This document shows positions 7,932 through 16,386 of a stretch of DNA of 64,000 nt, one piece after another; positions within the stretch are counted from its first letter, which is position 1; each line of letters opens with the position of its first letter. The notes under the pieces were generated by a model that worked only from the letters and a program-made list of their open reading frames with translations, made no database searches and was not told the origin of the DNA. The stretch covers positions 1 through 64,000 of the forward strand of contig NZ_JAQZAO010000012.1 of assembly GCF_028737315.1 (NCBI RefSeq). Reading direction: 5' to 3'. Both the position numbers and the translations under genes were made by a program. Source of the DNA: Actinomycetospora lemnae (GTDB taxonomy: Bacteria > Actinomycetota > Actinomycetes > Mycobacteriales > Pseudonocardiaceae).

Positions 7932-8913
7932 ACAGGAACAGCCCGTACTGCCACACGGGGTCGATCCACTCGGTGTCGAGCGCGAAGCCCGCGGCCGCGG
8001 CCTCGGCGACGAACTCGGGGCGCCCGAACTTCACCGAGTAGCCGTGGACCAGCGAGTCCCCGCGGCGCAGGTCGAGGGTGTGGTCGAGGCCGCGGAAGGT
8101 GACCGTCTGGTCCTCGGTGGCGTAGAGGTGCCCGACGACCGCGGAGACCCCCGGGTCCCACCGGGCGCGCGGGTAGAACCGGTCGGTGCGGGCGTCGCCG
8201 TCGAAGACCCGCGTGAAGTGCTCGAGCTGGTTGAGCCGGAACCGCGCCTGGGCGGTGGCGCCGGGCGGGTCGTTGTAGGCGGCCTCGAGCACGTCGCCGG
8301 GCTTCCAGAGGTCGGCCGTGACGAGGAAGTGGTCGCCGGGCTCGAGGGTCGCGGCCACGTCGTCGAGCAGGGCGGCGCGCTCGCCGGTGGTGGTGTTGCC
8401 GACGGCGCTGCCCAGCCACACGACGGTGAGCGGCCCGGGCCGGTGCTCGCGCAGGTGGGCCAGGGCGGCCTCGTAGCGTCCCCACAGCCCCTGCACGGCC
8501 AGCCCGTCGATCTCGGCGGGCAGCTCGGCCGCGCTGCGCTCGAGCATCGCGCGGGTCACGTCGATCGGCAGGTAGGTCGTCGGGCGCCGTCGCTGACAGG
8601 CCCCGAGCAGGAGGCGGGTCTTGGCCGCGCTGCCGCTGCCCAGCTCGGCGACGTGGGCGCCGACCCGCTCGGCGACCTCGTCGGCGTGGCGCTCGAGCAG
8701 CCCGAACTCGGCCGGCAGCAGGTAGTAGGACGGCAGCTGCGAGAGCTCGACCCACAGGTCCGCGCCGACGGCGTCGTAGCCGTACCAGGCGGGGATGCGC
8801 GGCGGTGTCTCGCGCAGGCAGGCGACGACGGCGTCGCGGTCGTCCCAGGACGCGGCGTCCTCGACGGACTCGACGGTGAGGATGTCGAGTGACGTCGACG
8901 GTGTCGCGGTCAC
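7918..8913 (-). CDS. EgtD-like SAM-dependent amino-acid N-methyltransferase with altered substrate pocket
   Basis: 331 residues, Methyltransf_33/EgtD fold. Family landmarks: YDAVGADLW (46-54), LPSYYLLPAE (60-69), SAM motif ELGSGSAAKT (90-99), WLGSAVGN (166-173; Asn173 matches the EgtD Asn166 carboxylate ligand) and Tyr213 in AAYND (EgtD Tyr206). EgtD trimethylates histidine for ergothioneine. Aligned from memory to M. smegmatis EgtD, the imidazole-contacting Glu282 and Met252 correspond to Gly291 (in VHGYSVKF) and Gly261, while Ser284 is kept as Ser293. A substrate other than histidine is therefore inferred. No EgtB, EgtC or EgtE is nearby. The GTG start overlaps the dioxygenase stop by 4 bp. 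Confidence 0.82.
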   Translation of the reverse strand: MTATPSTSLDILTVESVEDAASWDDRDAVVACLRETPPRIPAWYGYDAVGADLWVELSQLPSYYLLPAEFGLLERHADEVAERVGAHVAELGSGSAAKTRLLLGACQRRRPTTYLPIDVTRAMLERSAAELPAEIDGLAVQGLWGRYEAALAHLREHRPGPLTVVWLGSAVGNTTTGERAALLDDVAATLEPGDHFLVTADLWKPGDVLEAAYNDPPGATAQARFRLNQLEHFTRVFDGDARTDRFYPRARWDPGVSAVVGHLYATEDQTVTFRGLDHTLDLRRGDSLVHGYSVKFGRPEFVAEAAAAGFALDTEWIDPVWQYGLFLFRRA

Positions 8914-9698
8914 GCGTCACCCCCCGCGCGCATGAAGGTGACGACGAGGACGTCCCGGCGCGCGGGCTTCGCCGGGTCGACGGGGCGGATCGGGTCGACG
9001 CCGTGCCAGGTGCGCCGGTCGTCGCCGACCAGCAGCGTCCCGTGCTCGGCCAGCGTCGTCGTCAGGATCTCCCGGCCGTCGCCGTCGACGACCGTGCTCG
9101 TGCCGCCGGTGGCGTTGCCCCGGTCGACGAGCAGCGAGGACACCAGCGTGACCCCGTCCTGGTGGCGCCCCTCGGGGGTCGCGTCGCCGCGGCTGTCGGC
9201 GGAGCCGAGCACGCGGAACGGGTGGACGTGGACGTCCCAGCGCGGCGGGTCGTCCAGCGCGGCGGCGATCCCGCCGAGCAGGGCGAGGACCCCCTCGAGG
9301 ATCGGGTCGGTGAGGAAGGCCTCGGTCAGCGGCTCGAAGGCGCGGCCCTCGTCGACGAACAGGGGGTTGGTGTCGGCGGGCTGGCGGAACTCGCCGTGGG
9401 GCGTGAGCTCGCGCCGCCCGTCCGGGGTGACGGCGAACCGGCCGTACCGGCGGCGGCGCTCAGTGCCCGAGCGCGCGGCGTAGGGGTCGGCGGCGAGGTC
9501 GTCCCAGTGGTCGGCGAAGGCCGCCCAGCGCGTCTCGTCGGCCGCGAGGAGGCGCAGCACGTCGGCGCCCGGCACGACGTGGGCGCCGGGGTCGACGACG
9601 GCCGCGCGGGCCCGGTCGAGGACGGGGTCGTCGCCGGTGTCCGTGGCTGCCTCCGTGGCGGGGGTCCGGGGGGTCCGGTGCTCGCTCGTCACACGCAT
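8910..9698 (-). CDS. Fe(II)/2-oxoglutarate amino-acid hydroxylase (PF10014, IDO-like)
   Basis: 262 residues. Signature 'EGRHQDGVTLVSSLLVDRGN' carries the HxD iron ligands (His179, Asp181); 'GTLLVGDDRRTWHGVDPI' carries the distal His232; 'ARRDVLVVTFMR' supplies the arginine for 2-oxoglutarate. This is the 2OG-Fe_Oxy_2 family, whose characterised members hydroxylate free amino acids such as L-isoleucine (Bacillus thuringiensis IDO). It is the first gene of a two-gene operon with the EgtD-like methyltransferase (GTGA overlap), suggesting consecutive steps on one amino acid. The ATG at 9698 is preferred over an in-frame ATG 6 codons upstream. The first ~25 residues are polar and probably disordered. 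Confidence 0.85.
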   Translation of the reverse strand: MRVTSEHRTPRTPATEAATDTGDDPVLDRARAAVVDPGAHVVPGADVLRLLAADETRWAAFADHWDDLAADPYAARSGTERRRRYGRFAVTPDGRRELTPHGEFRQPADTNPLFVDEGRAFEPLTEAFLTDPILEGVLALLGGIAAALDDPPRWDVHVHPFRVLGSADSRGDATPEGRHQDGVTLVSSLLVDRGNATGGTSTVVDGDGREILTTTLAEHGTLLVGDDRRTWHGVDPIRPVDPAKPARRDVLVVTFMRAGGDA

Positions 9699-9905
9699 GG
9701 ACGTTCGGCTACCCACCCGGACGGGCGTCCTGCACGCGGGGCGACGGTGGCGCGCGACGAGGTTCGGCGTAGCATTGACGAGGCGCTACTGGATCGATCC
9801 GGAACCTCCTCGGCTCCGGATCCCCGGCCGGCGCCCGGGACCGCCCGGTCGACACGCCGGGAGGCCACCGCTCCCCGTACACCCTGTTGCGAAGCGAAGG
9901 TTCCC

Positions 9906-10082
9906 GTGTCCCTCAGCACCACCCCCGAGCCCGAGGTCGACGCCCTCGACACCGAGATCGCGGAGCTGCGCCAGCTCCTCGACCGGCTCGACGGCCTGAC
10001 CCACCAGGCGCGCACCCGTCTGCGGCGCATCGAGCAGCACCGCAACGGCGTCGACGCCCGCTGGATCGACCGGACGCGCTGA
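9906..10082 (+). CDS. Small helical protein of unknown function
   Basis: 58 residues from GTG 9906: acidic N-terminus, then an amphipathic, probably coiled-coil helix (ALDTEIAELRQLLDRLDGLT) and a basic C-terminus ending RWIDRTR. I do not recognise a family. It stands alone and is followed 14 bp later by a strong hairpin terminator. The 200 bp upstream, between it and the dioxygenase start, contain no other convincing gene and must hold both divergent promoters. Confidence 0.6.
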   Translation: MSLSTTPEPEVDALDTEIAELRQLLDRLDGLTHQARTRLRRIEQHRNGVDARWIDRTR

Positions 10083-10095
10083 CGATCGTCCCCCA

Positions 10096-10124
10096 GGCCC
10101 GCCCCGACCCCGTCGGGGCGGGCC
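10096..10124. terminator. Perfect 13-bp stem-loop, bidirectional terminator
   Basis: GGCCCGCCCCGAC (10096-10108), loop CCC, then its exact complement to 10124. It lies between the convergent small gene and the ABC exporter gene. Confidence 0.8.
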
Positions 10125-10143
10125 GACGTGTGTCCGGGCCCGC

Positions 10144-11919
10144 TCAGGCCGCCAGCGCCGCGTAGCGGCCCTCGCGGTCGACCAGCTCGGCGTGCGTCCC
10201 GCTCTCGACCACGCGGCCGTGGTCGAGCACCGCGATGCGGTCGGCGTGGCGCACCGTCGAGAGGCGGTGCGCGATCGTCAGCGTCGTGCGGTGGCGCGCG
10301 AGGTCGTCGAGGGCGAGCTGCACCGCGCGCTCGGTCTCGGTGTCCAGGGCGCTGGTGGCCTCGTCGAGGACGAGCACGCGTGGGTCGCGCAGCAGCGTGC
10401 GGGCGATGGCGATGCGCTGCTTCTCGCCGCCGGAGAACCGGTGGCCGCGGGCCCCGACCATCGTGTCGTAGCCCTCGGGCAGCGCGGCGACGACGTCGTG
10501 GATGCGCGCCGCGCGGGCGGCCGCCTCGACCTCGGCGTCGGTCGCGTCGGGCTTCGCCGCGCGCAGGTTCTCGCGCACGGTGGTGTGCAGCAGGTAGGTC
10601 TCCTGGCTGACGACGCCGACGACGCGCGCGAGGTCGGCGAGGCGCAGGTCGCGCAGGTCGACGCCGTCGATCGTGATGCGGCCGGCGTCGGGGTCGTGGA
10701 GGCGGGCGACGAGCGCGCCGAGCGTCGTCTTGCCCGACCCGGTCTCCCCCACCAGCGCGAGCGTGGTGCCGGCCGGGATGGTCAGGTCGACGTCGTCGAC
10801 GGCGGGGCGGTCGCCGCCGGGGTGGGTGAACGTGACGCCCTCGATCCGGACCTCGCCCCGCACGTCACCCAGCTCGACCGGGTGCTCGGGGTCGGCGATG
10901 TCCACGGTCAGGTCCTGGTACTCGAAGATCCGCGCGAACAGGGCCAGCGAGCTGGCGACCTGCACGCCGACGTCGAGCAGGCCCGAGAGCGGGCGGAAGA
11001 TGCCGGCCTGCAGCGAGGTGAAGGCGACGAGCGTGCCGATCGAGAGCTCGCCGACGGTCCAGGGCAGCCCGGCGCCGAGGTAGATCAGGGCCGGGATCGC
11101 GGCGAAGACCACGCTCATCGTGGCCATGCGCCAGCGGCCCGCGAGCTGGGAGCGCAGCTCGAGGTCGGTGAGGCGCGCCGAGGACGCCGTGAAGCGCTCG
11201 ACCAGCGCGGGGCCGGTGCCGAGCGTGCGGTGCAGCGCGGCGGCGTCGACCGACAGGCCCTCCTCGATGGTGACGTTGAGGTCCGCGAGCTCGCGCTGGC
11301 GGGCGGCGGTGAGCTCGCGGCGCATCCGGGCGACGCGCCGGCTGATGAGGATCGCCGGCGGCAGCACCACGAGCGTGACCAGCGAGAGCTGCCAGGACAG
11401 CGCGACCATCGCGACGGCGGTCGCGACGACGGTGGTGAGGTTGGCGGCGATCGACGTCGCGGTCGAGGTGACCACGGTCTGCATGCCGCCGATGTCGTTG
11501 GTGATGCGCGACTGCACCTCACCGGTGCGGGTGCGCGTGAAGAAGCCCAGCGACTGGCGCTGCAGGTGGGCGAAGACGTCGGTGCGCAGCCGGTGCATGA
11601 CGCGCTGCCCGACGCCGGTGGAGATCCAGGTCTGGACGACGCCGAGCGCGGCGGTGACCGCGGCGACCGCGACCATGCCGCCGGCGAGCCAGGCGAGCAG
11701 GGGCAGGTCGCGGTGCGGGAGCGCGTCGTCGATGACGGCGCGCAGCAGGAACGGCGAGGCCATCGCGACGATCGACGACGCGGCGATGACGGCGACGACG
11801 ACCGCGAGCGGTCCGCGGTGCGGGCGGAACAGGCGCGCGATGCGCCGGAGGGACACGTGCCGGGCCTGTTCGGCATCACGGGCGCGGGTCTCGGGAGAGG
11901 TGTCGACGGGGCGGGGCAA
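10144..11919 (-). CDS. ABC exporter, fused membrane and ATPase domains
   Basis: 591 residues: six-helix ABC_membrane domain (about 25-320) then a nucleotide-binding domain with Walker A '[12 protein letters not shown]', signature '[16 protein letters not shown]', Walker B '[11 protein letters not shown]' and the H-loop in '[14 protein letters not shown]'. This is the homodimer-capable multidrug/lipid exporter (MsbA/LmrA) type. The start is a TTG at 11919; no ATG is available before the membrane domain. It is divergent from a MarR regulator with an inverted-repeat region between them, so MarR control of the exporter is likely. Confidence 0.92.
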   Translation of the reverse strand: MPRPVDTSPETRARDAEQARHVSLRRIARLFRPHRGPLAVVVAVIAASSIVAMASPFLLRAVIDDALPHRDLPLLAWLAGGMVAVAAVTAALGVVQTWISTGVGQRVMHRLRTDVFAHLQRQSLGFFTRTRTGEVQSRITNDIGGMQTVVTSTATSIAANLTTVVATAVAMVALSWQLSLVTLVVLPPAILISRRVARMRRELTAARQRELADLNVTIEEGLSVDAAALHRTLGTGPALVERFTASSARLTDLELRSQLAGRWRMATMSVVFAAIPALIYLGAGLPWTVGELSIGTLVAFTSLQAGIFRPLSGLLDVGVQVASSLALFARIFEYQDLTVDIADPEHPVELGDVRGEVRIEGVTFTHPGGDRPAVDDVDLTIPAGTTLALVGETGSGKTTLGALVARLHDPDAGRITIDGVDLRDLRLADLARVVGVVSQETYLLHTTVRENLRAAKPDATDAEVEAAARAARIHDVVAALPEGYDTMVGARGHRFSGGEKQRIAIARTLLRDPRVLVLDEATSALDTETERAVQLALDDLARHRTTLTIAHRLSTVRHADRIAVLDHGRVVESGTHAELVDREGRYAALAA

Positions 11920-11963
11920 GGGGCGGCTCCCTGCGGTGGGGTGGCGGTGGTGGTGGTGGCCTT

Positions 11964-12000
11964 GTGCTGAGGCAACCTCAACATGAGGCTACAACAGCAC
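11964..12000. promoter_or_regulatory. Nested inverted repeats, probable MarR operator
   Basis: TGAGG-CAA-CCTCA (11968-11980) is a perfect palindrome. A third half-site TGAGG follows at 11984-11988, and outer arms GTGCTG (11964-11969) and CAGCAC (11995-12000) enclose all of it. It lies between the ABC exporter and the marR gene, immediately upstream of the marR -10 element. Confidence 0.6.
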
Positions 12001-12006
12001 CTCGCC

Positions 12007-12012
12007 TAGACT
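12007..12012 (+). promoter_or_regulatory. TAGACT -10 element, probable leaderless promoter of marR
   Basis: TAGACT ends 7 bases before the GTG at 12020 and directly follows the palindromic operator, so a repressor bound there would cover the -35 region. No Shine-Dalgarno precedes the start codon. Confidence 0.5.
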
Positions 12013-12019
12013 ATTCCCC

Positions 12020-12433
12020 GTGGAGGAGGACGGCTCGCTGGCCGCGGCGTTCTGGCAGGTCGCCCGCCGCCTGCGACACCAGTCGCGCGAGGCCCTCGCC
12101 CCCTGGGGCGTCTCGCCCTCGCAGCTGCGTGCCCTCGACGTGCTGCTGCGCCACGGCCCGGTGCGCCCCGGCGGGCTCGCCGAGCACCTGCACATCGCCC
12201 CGCGCTCGGCCACCGAGGTCGTCGACGCGCTCGCCGAGCGGGGTCTCGTCGAGCGCCGCCCCGACCCGGCCGACCGCCGCGCCACCCAGGTGGTGGTCAC
12301 CGACGCCGGCACCGCGCTGGGCGAGGCCGTCCGCGCGGCGCGCGCCGCCGAGGCCGACCGCGTGTTCGCCGTGCTCTCCGAGGCCGACCGGGCCGAGCTG
12401 CACCGCCTGCTGCGCCGGCTCGCCGAGGACTAG
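12020..12433 (+). CDS. MarR-family transcriptional regulator
   Basis: 137 residues. Winged helix: 'VSPSQLRALDVLLRHGPVRP', 'GGLAEHLHIAPRSATEVVDA', then the wing 'RRPDPADRRATQVVVTDAG' with the D-x-R-x motif of MarR. Helices at both ends would form the dimer interface. No cysteine is present in the N-terminal helix, so thiol-based sensing is not indicated. Divergent from the ABC exporter, with the operator at 11964-12000 between them. Confidence 0.88.
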   Translation: MEEDGSLAAAFWQVARRLRHQSREALAPWGVSPSQLRALDVLLRHGPVRPGGLAEHLHIAPRSATEVVDALAERGLVERRPDPADRRATQVVVTDAGTALGEAVRAARAAEADRVFAVLSEADRAELHRLLRRLAED

Positions 12434-12512
12434 ACCCGTTTCGTCCCGCGGGACTCGCGGCCGCCCGCGTCCACACGGTCATGATCGCAGGCCCGGTCGG
12501 GCACCCTGCGCC

Positions 12513-13007
12513 ATGACGAGCAGCAGGGGACGGACGCTGGCGACGGCCGCGCTCGCGGGCGCGGGCGCGGGGCTGGCCGGCGTGGCCGCGATGACGGCGC
12601 TGGAGAAGGTCGAGCAGGCGGTGCTCGGCCGGCCGTCGTCGTACGTGCCGGCCCGGACGCTGAAGGCGGTGCTCGGCGGCGACCCGTCCGACGCCGAGCG
12701 CCCGCCGGCGTGGAACCACGCGATGCACTGGGGCACCGGCGCACTCGTCGGCACGCTGCACGGCGTCTGGGCCGCGCTCGGGATGCGGGGCCCGCGCGCG
12801 CACCTCGCCCACACCGCGGTCCGGCTGGCGACCGACCAGACGCTCGAGAACGCGACCGGCATCGGCGCGCCGCCGCACACGTGGCCGTGGCGCGAGCAGG
12901 CGGTCGACGTCGCGCACAAGGCGGTGTACTCGCTGGTCACGGGCCTGGTGGCCGAGCGCCTCGTGGCGCCGGAGCTCGAGTCGCACCGGGGTCGGGTCAG
13001 CCACTGA
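12513..13007 (+). CDS. Hypothetical membrane-associated protein
   Basis: 164 residues. The N-terminus 'LATAALAGAGAGLAGVAAMT' is a hydrophobic, glycine/alanine-rich helix, and further amphipathic or hydrophobic segments occur around 'HWGTGALVGTLHGVWAALGM' and 'KAVYSLVTGLVAERL'. Histidines line these helices (NHAMHWG, DVAHKAVY). The pattern recalls small DUF1440/YagU-like membrane proteins, but I cannot assign a family with certainty. It is followed 3 bp later by the convergent alpha/beta hydrolase. Confidence 0.6.
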   Translation: MTSSRGRTLATAALAGAGAGLAGVAAMTALEKVEQAVLGRPSSYVPARTLKAVLGGDPSDAERPPAWNHAMHWGTGALVGTLHGVWAALGMRGPRAHLAHTAVRLATDQTLENATGIGAPPHTWPWREQAVDVAHKAVYSLVTGLVAERLVAPELESHRGRVSH

Positions 13008-13010
13008 CGC

Positions 13011-13877
13011 TCACGCGGCGTCCAGCACCTCGCGGAGCGTCGCGGCGAACTCGTCGGGCTTGCCCGGCCAGCCGAACTCGCCGTCGAGGAAGCCGCCGTG
13101 GTGGCTCGGGAAGACGACGGCCTCCCGGCCGAGCGCGGCGGCCGTGGCGCGGGCGGTGCGCGCGGTGTAGGTGTCGCCGCTCTCCTCGCCAACGGCGACG
13201 ACGACGCGGGTGGGCACGGTGGTCAGCCGGTCGACGTCGAGGACGTAGTCGGTGACGGCGAGCGAGCGGTCGGACAGCAGTGGGTCGTCGCGGGAGCCGT
13301 CGTCCTCGGCCGGCATGCCGAACGCCGCCGGGTCCGGGGCCGGCTGGGCGAAGTAGGCGTCGGTGAACTCGCCGGACCACGACGACATGGCCATGAAGCC
13401 GGCCATCCCGTGCCCCCAGCCCTTGGCCTGGTAGGCCTCGCGGAACCCGCGGGACGCGCGGTCGGTGGCGGCGGCGTCGGGCAGCACGCCGGTGATCGGC
13501 GGCTCGTGGGCCACGAGCGTCACGACGTCCTCGGGGTGCGCGGTGACGAGCTGCAGCCCGGTGACCGCTCCTCCGCTGCTGCCGAACACCTCGACGGGAC
13601 CGGCGCCCAGCTCGGCGACGAGCGCGTGCAGGTCCTCGGCCTGGGTCAGTGGATCGTTGTCGGTCCGGCCGTCACTGCGGGTGCTGCGCCCGAGCCCGCG
13701 CGGGTCGTAGGTGACGACGGTGCGGTCGGGGAACCGCGTCGCGAGGGCACGGAAGCCGCTCGCGTCCATCGGCTGGCCGATCATCAGCAGCACCGGGCGG
13801 CCGTCGGCGGGCGGCAGCGGGCCCTCCACGTCGTAGACGATCTCGGCGCCGGCCGTCGACAGGACACGCGTCTCCAC
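13011..13877 (-). CDS. Alpha/beta-fold hydrolase
   Basis: 288 residues. Strand-loop 'VLLMIGQPMDASGFRALA' corresponds to the oxyanion HG-type region, 'VVTYDPRGLGRSTRS' precedes the nucleophile elbow 'VEVFGSSGGAVTGLQLV' (GxSxG, central Ser), and a late 'VVFPSHHGGFL' supplies the catalytic His. It is of the haloperoxidase/esterase type with no signal peptide. Of two adjacent GTG codons, 13877 has GAGGAG at a proper distance (5 bases) and is preferred. Substrate unknown; divergent from the acyl-CoA dehydrogenase. Confidence 0.85.
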   Translation of the reverse strand: METRVLSTAGAEIVYDVEGPLPPADGRPVLLMIGQPMDASGFRALATRFPDRTVVTYDPRGLGRSTRSDGRTDNDPLTQAEDLHALVAELGAGPVEVFGSSGGAVTGLQLVTAHPEDVVTLVAHEPPITGVLPDAAATDRASRGFREAYQAKGWGHGMAGFMAMSSWSGEFTDAYFAQPAPDPAAFGMPAEDDGSRDDPLLSDRSLAVTDYVLDVDRLTTVPTRVVVAVGEESGDTYTARTARATAAALGREAVVFPSHHGGFLDGEFGWPGKPDEFAATLREVLDAA

Positions 13878-13970
13878 CACGACTCCTCGGGAGGGTACGA
13901 AAAGAGGACCAAGGAGTTGGAGCGTTGCATTCCCCGTGCGGAGGGTCAAGGACGGTGATGAGGTGACCCC

Positions 13971-15173
13971 ATGCCGGAGTCGGACCCCGCCGCCGCGACC
14001 ACGATCGTCACCACCCCGGAGCAGGAGAAGCTGCGCGGCGAGGTCCGCGAGCTGTGCGCCCGCTTCCCGGACTCCTACTGGCGCGAGCGCGACCGGGCCC
14101 GCGAGTACCCCGACGCGTTCGTCGAGGCGCTGACCGAGGCCGGCTACCTCGCGGTGCTCATCCCCACCGAGTACGGCGGCGGCGGGCTCGGGATCACCGA
14201 GGGCTCGATCGTGCTCGAGGAGATCAACCGCTCCGGCGGGCACTCGGCCGCGTGCCACGCGCAGATGTACACGATGGGCGCCCTGCTCAAGCACGGCAGC
14301 GAGGAGCAGAAGCAGACCTACCTGCCCGCGATCGCCGACGGCACCCTGCGCCTGCAGGCCTTCTCGATCACCGAGCCGGGCGCGGGCTCCAACACCACCG
14401 ACATCCGCACCACCGCGACCCGCGACGGGGACTCCTACGTCCTCACCGGGCACAAGAACTGGACCAGCCGCCTCGAGCAGTCCGACCTCGCCCTCGTCCT
14501 CGCCCGCACGGCGCCCCGCAGCGAGGACCCGGCGGAGCGCACGCGGGGCATCAGCCTCTTCCTCGTCGACCTGCGCGAGATCCGACGCGACCAGCCCGAC
14601 ACGCTGCAGGTCACGCCGGTGCGCACGATGTTCAACTACGCCACCAACGAGGTGCGCTACGAGGGCATGCGCGTGCCCGCGAGCGCGCTGATCGGCGAGG
14701 AGGGCCGGGGTTTCCGCTACGTCATCGACGGGTGGAACGCCGAGCGCATCCTGCTCGCGGCCGAGGCGGTCGGCGACGGCTACTGGTTCATCGGCCGGGC
14801 GACGGACTACGCGAACGACCGCCAGGTCTTCGACCGTCCCATCGGCGCCAACCAGGGCGTGCAGTTCCCGCTCGCCCGCGCCTACGCCCAGGTCACCGCC
14901 GCCGACCTCATGCGCTACCGCGCGGCGGCCCTGTTCGACGCCGGCGAGAAGTGCGGCGAGCAGGCCAACCTCGCGAAGTTCCTGGCCAGCGAGGCGAGCT
15001 GGCAGGCCGCGAACGCCTGCCTCGACACCCACGGCGGCTACGGCTTCGTCGACACCTGGGACGTCGAGCGCAAGTTCCGCGAGACGCGGATGTACCAGGT
15101 CGCGCCCGTGAACAACAACCTCGTGCTCGCCTACGTCGGCCAGCACGTCCTGGGGCTGCCGCGCTCCTACTAG
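13971..15173 (+). CDS. Acyl-CoA dehydrogenase
   Basis: 400 residues. FAD-dependent acyl-CoA dehydrogenase: N-terminal helical domain, middle beta-domain with 'LQAFSITEPGAGSNTTDIRT' (flavin/substrate signature) and C-terminal helical domain with 'DTHGGYGFVDTWDVERKFRE' (second signature region). It oxidises an acyl-CoA at the alpha-beta bond, passing electrons to ETF in the cytoplasm. Chain-length specificity cannot be inferred. The upstream gap shared with the divergent hydrolase is 93 bp. No other beta-oxidation gene is adjacent; enoyl-CoA hydratase and FadD genes lie elsewhere in the window. Confidence 0.92.
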   Translation: MPESDPAAATTIVTTPEQEKLRGEVRELCARFPDSYWRERDRAREYPDAFVEALTEAGYLAVLIPTEYGGGGLGITEGSIVLEEINRSGGHSAACHAQMYTMGALLKHGSEEQKQTYLPAIADGTLRLQAFSITEPGAGSNTTDIRTTATRDGDSYVLTGHKNWTSRLEQSDLALVLARTAPRSEDPAERTRGISLFLVDLREIRRDQPDTLQVTPVRTMFNYATNEVRYEGMRVPASALIGEEGRGFRYVIDGWNAERILLAAEAVGDGYWFIGRATDYANDRQVFDRPIGANQGVQFPLARAYAQVTAADLMRYRAAALFDAGEKCGEQANLAKFLASEASWQAANACLDTHGGYGFVDTWDVERKFRETRMYQVAPVNNNLVLAYVGQHVLGLPRSY

Positions 15174-15221
15174 GTGCGCTTCGCGGCCCTCCGAGGTGGC
15201 GGACCGGTCGGGGGGCGCCCC

Positions 15222-15704
15222 TCAGCGCCCGGCCTGCGCCCGCCGCGCCGCCCCGATCACCTCGGTGAGCGCGCCGTGCAGGTCGCGGAGCTCGCCGACG
15301 TCCATCGCGAGGCGCTCGACGATCGCCGGCGGGATCCGCTCGGCCTCCACGCGGAGCGCGACACCGGCGTCGGTGAGGCGCACGGCGAGCGAGCGCTCGT
15401 CGTCGCGGCTGCGCTCGCGGGTGAGGTAGCCGGCGGCCTCGAGACGCTTGAGCAGCGGCGAGAGCGTGCCGGGGTCGAGCTCGAGCCGGCGCCCCAGCTC
15501 GGTGACCGACAGCGGCGCCTCCTGCCAGAGCGCCAGCATGACGAGGTACTGCGGGTGCGTGAGGTTCATCGGCTCGAGCAGCGGCTTGTACACCGAGATC
15601 ACGGTGCGGGCCGCCACCGCGAGCGCGAAGCACACCTGGTTCTCGAGGGCCAGGGGGTCGACGTCGTCGGGGAACGCCGGCAGGGCCTTCTCGAGCGCGT
15701 CCAT
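15222..15704 (-). CDS. OhrR-like MarR-family organic-peroxide sensor
   Basis: 160 residues. The start region 'DPLALENQVCFALAVAARTV' contains the reactive cysteine in the exact OhrR context (LxNQLCFAL). It continues with 'LLEPMNLTHPQYLVMLALWQ', the HTH 'TELGRRLELDPGTLSPLLKR' and the wing 'RERSRDDERSLAVRLTDAG'. OhrR represses peroxide-resistance genes until its cysteine is oxidised. ATG 15704 is chosen because GGGAGG stands 7 bases upstream; a longer in-frame reading exists. No ohr peroxiredoxin gene is in the window; the divergent neighbour is a DUF5313 membrane protein. Confidence 0.88.
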   Translation of the reverse strand: MDALEKALPAFPDDVDPLALENQVCFALAVAARTVISVYKPLLEPMNLTHPQYLVMLALWQEAPLSVTELGRRLELDPGTLSPLLKRLEAAGYLTRERSRDDERSLAVRLTDAGVALRVEAERIPPAIVERLAMDVGELRDLHGALTEVIGAARRAQAGR

Positions 15705-15762
15705 CACGGCCTCCCGGTCTCGCCGGGGCTGTGGTGCAGCTCCCGGTGCCCCCAGCTTACGT

Positions 15763-15800
15763 GGTGCACATACTATTGGGGTGCAAACCATTGGGGCAGC
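15763..15800. promoter_or_regulatory. Divergent promoter/operator region between OhrR-like and DUF5313 genes
   Basis: The region holds a direct repeat of GGTGCA (15764-15769 and 15780-15785), two copies of ATTGGGG about 15 bp apart, and TACTAT (15771-15776), the least GC-rich element, as a possible plus-strand -10. Regulation of both genes by the OhrR-like protein is an inference from position. Confidence 0.4.
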
Positions 15801-15816
15801 GAGCATGGGAGCCCGC

Positions 15817-16230
15817 ATGACGCCCGAGACGCCCGTCCGCCGGCCGAACCCCCTGCGGTGGCTCTGGTACGCCTACGGGGGCGGGCTACCCGCGCGCCAC
15901 GCCTCCTGGGTGCTGCACGACACCACGTGCCGGACCTGGTGGTTGCGCCACGTCCTGCGGGCGATCGTGCAGATCGCCCCGTTCGTCATCGCCATCATCG
16001 TGTTCGTGCCCGGCCCGCTGTGGCTGCGGACGATGTGCGCGCTCGGCGGCGCGATCATGGGCCTGATCTTCTCGATCAGCTACCTGCACGAGACGGCCGA
16101 GCACCGGCTGGTCAAGGCGGGCTACCCGCTGGGCACCGGCCCGGCGACCCGCGCGGAGCGCACCGCCGACCGGGACGCCGCGGCGGCCGATCGCTACGCC
16201 GCGCGCTACCGCATGCCGCCCGGCGACTGA
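15817..16230 (+). CDS. DUF5313 family membrane protein
   Basis: 137 residues. Begins 'RPNPLRWLWYAYGGGLPARH' and continues 'SWVLHDTTCRTWWLRHVLRA', the DUF5313 signature, then two transmembrane helices (IVQIAPFVIAIIVFVPGPLW and a following Gly/Ile-rich one) and a charged cytoplasmic tail. ATG 15817 is preferred because GGGAG lies 5 bases upstream; GTG 15781 and ATG 15805 are in-frame alternatives too close to the -10 candidate. Function of the family is unknown. The divergent OhrR-like gene hints at an oxidative or envelope stress role. Confidence 0.75.
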   Translation: MTPETPVRRPNPLRWLWYAYGGGLPARHASWVLHDTTCRTWWLRHVLRAIVQIAPFVIAIIVFVPGPLWLRTMCALGGAIMGLIFSISYLHETAEHRLVKAGYPLGTGPATRAERTADRDAAAADRYAARYRMPPGD

Positions 16231-16307
16231 GGCCCTCGCGCGCTCCGCGCCCACGTCCACGCCCGCCTGGACAGCGGCACCGGCGAGGTCCTCGACCGGC
16301 GCGCCCG

Positions 16308-16326
16308 CTCGTCCTGCGCGGGTGAG
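16308..16326. promoter_or_regulatory. CTCAyCC-N5-GGrTGAG site (one mismatch)
   Basis: CTCGTCC TGCGC GGGTGAG, 60 bp upstream of the DUF7144 start at 16387, which has its own GGAGGAGA ribosome site. It is a member of the recurrent palindrome described in the findings. Confidence 0.55.
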
Positions 16327-16386
16327 GCACGCGCCCGCGGCGCCGCGACACGCTGGGTCGTCGTCGAGGCGAGGAGGAGAGACGCG

